Assembly (NCBI RefSeq): GCF_040183065.1
Contig: NW_027185544.1
Span: 16,722-80,721 of the forward strand
Reading direction: 5' to 3'
Source of the DNA: Periplaneta americana
Lineage: Eukaryota > Arthropoda > Insecta > Blattodea > Blattidae
DNA length: 64,000 bases
Position 1 is the first letter of the stretch, and each line of letters starts with the position of its first letter. The notes under the pieces were generated by a model. That model saw nothing but the letters and a program-made list of their open reading frames with translations. It ran no database searches and was not told the DNA's origin. Made by a program: the position numbers and the translations under genes. Positions 61,833-64,000 of this stretch are shown in pieces.

Positions 61833-64000
61833 GGACCCCGTCCCGTTCCTCGCTATCGCCATTATTTGCGGAATTAGAGGCTCAAATATTTTAGGTACCC
61901 GAAAAATAGGGCTGGAAAAAAGTGCGGCGGATTTGCCCGATATTAGCGGTGATTATTACTGAACATGCGGGGATGCTACAGTTAAAAGGACGGCCCTCTG
62001 CGCCGCGTCGTTCTCCTTGTGTAGAGAAATTTCTGTTTTGGCAGGTGAAAATGACCATTTTTTGAAACTTTGCCGGCCTCTCCCGTCCAAACGCACGGGG
62101 ATAGAGAGTTGTCCTTTACACTGAAGATAGAGTTCGAGGAGCTCTATTCAACGCACTCATCGGCTCTGTCCTCAGTGCACGTACTGCGGAGCTACGGCGG
62201 CTAGAATGTCGGCGGAAGGGTGGTCTAAACCCTTCCCCTTTTTTTCTCGAAAATCAGTTTGTGTTCGCGATTGCCATTTTGAGGCTATCGTGTAAGAAGT
62301 AAGTCAAGGGGGAATACAGGACCCCGTCCCGTTCCTCGCTATCGCCATTATTTGCGGAATTAGAGGCTCAAATATTTTAGGTACCCGAAAAATAGGGCTG
62401 GAAAAAAGTGCGGCGGATTTGCCCGATATTAGCGGTGATTATTACTGAACATGCGGGGATGCTACAGTTAAAAGGACGGCCCTCTGCGCCGCGTCGTTCT
62501 CCTTGTGTAGAGAAATTTCTGTTTTGGCAGGTGAAAATGACCATTTTTTGAAACTTTGCCGGCCTCTCCGTCGAAACGCACGGGGATAGAGAGTTGTCCT
62601 TTACACTGAAGATAGAGTTCGAGGAGCTCTGTTCAACGCACTCATCGGCTCTGTCCTCAGTGCACGTACTGCGGAGCTACGGCGGCTAGAATGTCGGCGA
62701 AGGGTGGTCTAAACCCTTCCCCTTTTTTTCTCGAAAATCAGTTTGTGTTCGCGATTGCCATTTTGAGGCTATCGTGTAAGAAGTAAGTCAAGGGGGAATA
62801 CAGGACCCCGTCCCGTTCCTCGCTATCGCCATTATTTGCGGAATTAGAGGCTCAAATATTTTAGGTACCCGAAAAATAGGGCTGGAAAAAAGTGCGGCGG
62901 ATTTGCCCGATATTAGCGGTGATTATTACTGAACATGCGGGGATGCTACAGTTAAAAGGACGGCCCTCTGCGCCGCGTCGTTCTCCTTGTGTAGAGAAAT
63001 TTCTGTTTTGGCAGGTGAAAATGACCATTTTTTGAAACTTTGCCGGCCTCTCCCGTCCAAACGCACGGGGATAGAGAGTTGTCCTTTACACTGAAGATAG
63101 AGTTCGAGGAGCTCTATTCAACGCACTCATCGGCTCTGTCCTCAGTGCACGTACTGCGGAGCTACGGCGGCTAGAATGTCGGCGGAAGGGTGGTCTAAAC
63201 CCTTCCCCTTTTTTTCTCGAAAATCAGTTTGTGTTCGCGATTGCCATTTTGAGGCTATCGTGTAAGAAGTAAGTCAAGGGGGAATACAGGACCCCGTCCC
63301 GTTCCTCGCTATCGCCATTATTTGCGGAATTAGAGGCTCAAATATTTTAGGTACCCGAAAAATAGGGCTGGAAAAAAGTGCGGCGGATTTGCCCGATATT
63401 AGCGGTGATTATTACTGAACATGCGGGGATGCTACAGTTAAAAGGACGGCCCTCTGCGCCGCGTCGTTCTCCTTGTGTAGAGAAATTTCTGTTTTGGCAG
63501 GTGAAAATGTCCATTTTTTGAAACTTTGCCGGCCTCTCCCGTCCAAACGCACGGGGATAGAGAGTTGTCCTTTACACTGAAGATAGAGTTCGAGGAGCTC
63601 TGTTCAACGCACTCATCGGCTCTGTCCTCAGTGCACGTACTGCGGAGCTACGGCGGCTAGAATGTCGGCGGAAGGGTGGTCTAAACCCTTCCCTTTTTTC
63701 TCGAAAATCAGTTTGTGTTCGCGATTGCCATTTTGAGGCTATCGTGTAAGAAGTAAGTCAAGGGGGAATACAGGACCCCGTCCCGTTCCTCGCTATCGCC
63801 ATTATTTGCGGAATTAGAGGCTCAAATATTTTAGGTACCCGAAAAATAGGGCTGGAAAAAAGTGCGGCGGATTTGCCCGATATTAGCGGTGATTATTACT
63901 GAACATGCGGGGATGCTACAGTTAAAAGGACGGCCCTCTGCGCCGCGTCGTTCTCCTTGTGTAGAGAAATTTCTGTTTTGGCAGGTGAAAATGACCATTT
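61833..64000. repeat. Last units n l-like n a n(partial)
   Basis: Four complete units and 228 bp of a fifth that runs off the window. The l-like unit (62319) joins the n form of the palindrome site to the l mark at r256, so it is a likely hybrid. Four one-base deletions fall here. Confidence 0.82.

Larger units (their letters stand above)
52341..63699. other. Cluster of 15 one-base indels
   Basis: Compared with the unit consensus I find: extra T (52341-52348), extra A (52997-53000), missing C (53344), extra G (53734-53736), missing G (55080), missing A (57028), missing G (57353), missing base beside the T run (60116-60121), missing C (60144), inserted C (61421), missing G (61677), missing C (62568), missing G (62699), and a missing C and a missing T (63691-63699). 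Most lie in runs of identical bases. They could be consensus errors of long-read sequencing or true decay at an array edge. Confidence 0.85.
1..64000. repeat. Satellite DNA array, 486-bp unit (whole window)
   Basis: The window is a continuous direct tandem array with no interruption, inversion or unique sequence. Start motifs recur every 486 bp (or 400 bp at ten places), giving 133 complete units and a last partial unit of 228 bp. All units have the same orientation. Unit lengths are 486 except the ten 400-bp units, four of 487 (starting 41909, 52116, 52603, 53575), two of 485 (53090, 55034) and four of 484 (56977, 59891, 62319, 63289). The unit is about 49% G+C, with 33 CpG by hand count. 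Adjacent units usually differ at about 3-8 sites. No long open reading frame exists on either strand. The pattern is that of a eukaryotic centromeric or heterochromatic satellite; the family is not one I recognise. Array ends lie outside the window. Confidence 0.97.
35591..64000. repeat. Array zone C: irregular array with j-ended modules
   Basis: Units 76-134. Starts and types: 35591 a, 36077 a, 36563 k, 37049 k, 37535 l, 38021 m, 38507 m, 38993 a, 39479 k, 39965 l, 40451 m, 40937 k, 41423 k, 41909 j, 42396 l, 42882 n, 43368 m, 43854 k, 44340 n, 44826 o, 45312 j, 45798 m, 46284 k, 46770 n, 47256 o, 47742 j, 48228 n, 48714 l, 49200 n, 49686 o', 50172 j, 50658 n, 51144 l, 51630 n, 52116 m, 52603 n, 53090 l, 53575 n, 54062 n, 54548 n-like, 55034 o-like, 55519 j, 56005 n, 56491 l, 56977 n, 57461 o', 57947 j, 58433 n, 58919 l, 59405 n, 59891 m, 60375 n, 60861 o', 61347 j, 61833 n, 62319 l-like, 62803 n, 63289 a, 63773 n (partial). 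Marks: k has GGAAATTTCC at r215-224; l has G at r256; m has T at r232; n has GTGAAAATGACC and A at r314; o has G at r353 and A at r472; o' is m plus the o marks. Confidence 0.88.

Noticed and set aside
1..64000. CRISPR array
   Set aside because: Direct repeats are regular, but there are no short repeats with variable spacers. The whole 486-bp unit repeats.
1..64000. 5S rDNA or rDNA spacer array
   Set aside because: The unit length and the T run resemble a 5S repeat, but the unit lacks the conserved internal promoter and core of 5S rRNA. No 18S or 28S sequence appears in 64 kb.
1..64000. CENP-B box (nTTCGnnnnAnnCGGGn)
   Set aside because: I looked around every TTCG and CCCG in the unit on both strands and found no full match.
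1..64000. Transposon or retroelement origin of the unit
   Set aside because: No terminal inverted repeats, long terminal repeats, target-site duplications or transposase or reverse transcriptase remnants are visible within the unit or between units.
1..64000. Bacterial or plasmid origin
   Set aside because: A 64 kb gene-free tandem array of nearly identical 0.5-kb units is not known from bacterial genomes and is typical of eukaryotic heterochromatin.

Overview
The whole 64 kb window is one uninterrupted, head-to-tail tandem array of a single satellite DNA. I see no protein-coding gene, rRNA, tRNA, transposon, CRISPR array or unique sequence anywhere in it. Setting position 1 as the arbitrary start of the repeat frame, I placed 133 complete units plus a 228-bp partial one by following the recurring start motif (GGACCCCGTCCCG, with rare variants at bases 4-6). 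The basic unit is 486 bp and about 49% G+C by hand count. Ten units are a 400-bp form lacking one internal 86-bp block. Neighbouring units differ at only a handful of sites. An array like this points to a eukaryotic heterochromatic, centromeric or pericentromeric satellite. I do not recognise the family and cannot name the organism. CpG is not depleted (33 per 486-bp unit against about 30 expected), which argues against a long-methylated vertebrate-type satellite but does not identify a lineage.

Unit types are defined by a few diagnostic bases (r = position in the 486-bp unit): r37 C/T, r48 G/T, r104 C/A, r172 C/T, r212 G/T, the r212-r229 palindrome site, r232 G/T, r236 C/A, r246 C/T, r256 C/G, r283 T/C, r294 G/T, r299 A/G, r314 G/A, r334 C/T, r353 T/G, r355 C/A, r366 C/T, r472 T/A. 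I label types a, b, c, d, e, f, g, h, i, j, k, l, m, n and o; S1, S2 and S3 are the short units. A prime marks a close variant. These labels are mine.

Layout. Zone A (1-19066) carries all ten 400-bp units and an eight-unit higher-order repeat (HOR) of 3716 bp (order d' f S2 a e b c S), two full copies flanking one lacking two units. Zone B (19067-35590) has no short units and is a five-unit, 2430-bp HOR (e d i j h) in about six copies, with clear unequal-crossover scars. Zone C (35591-64000) is less regular. It has 2430-bp five-unit modules (m k n o j, then n l n o' j) ending in the same j unit seen in zone B. From about 52.3 kb to the end the array suddenly collects single-base insertions and deletions: 15 in 11.7 kb against one in the preceding 52.3 kb. 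This could be sequencing or polishing error, or relaxed homogenisation.

There are no genes to work together. What the sequence records is the history of an array evolving by unequal exchange and local conversion. The most interesting local structure is a site at r212-r229 where different unit types have become three different perfect or near-perfect palindromes. Each unit also carries a strong hairpin followed by seven T residues (r382-r413) and a small hairpin whose two common variants keep G-U pairing on the plus strand.
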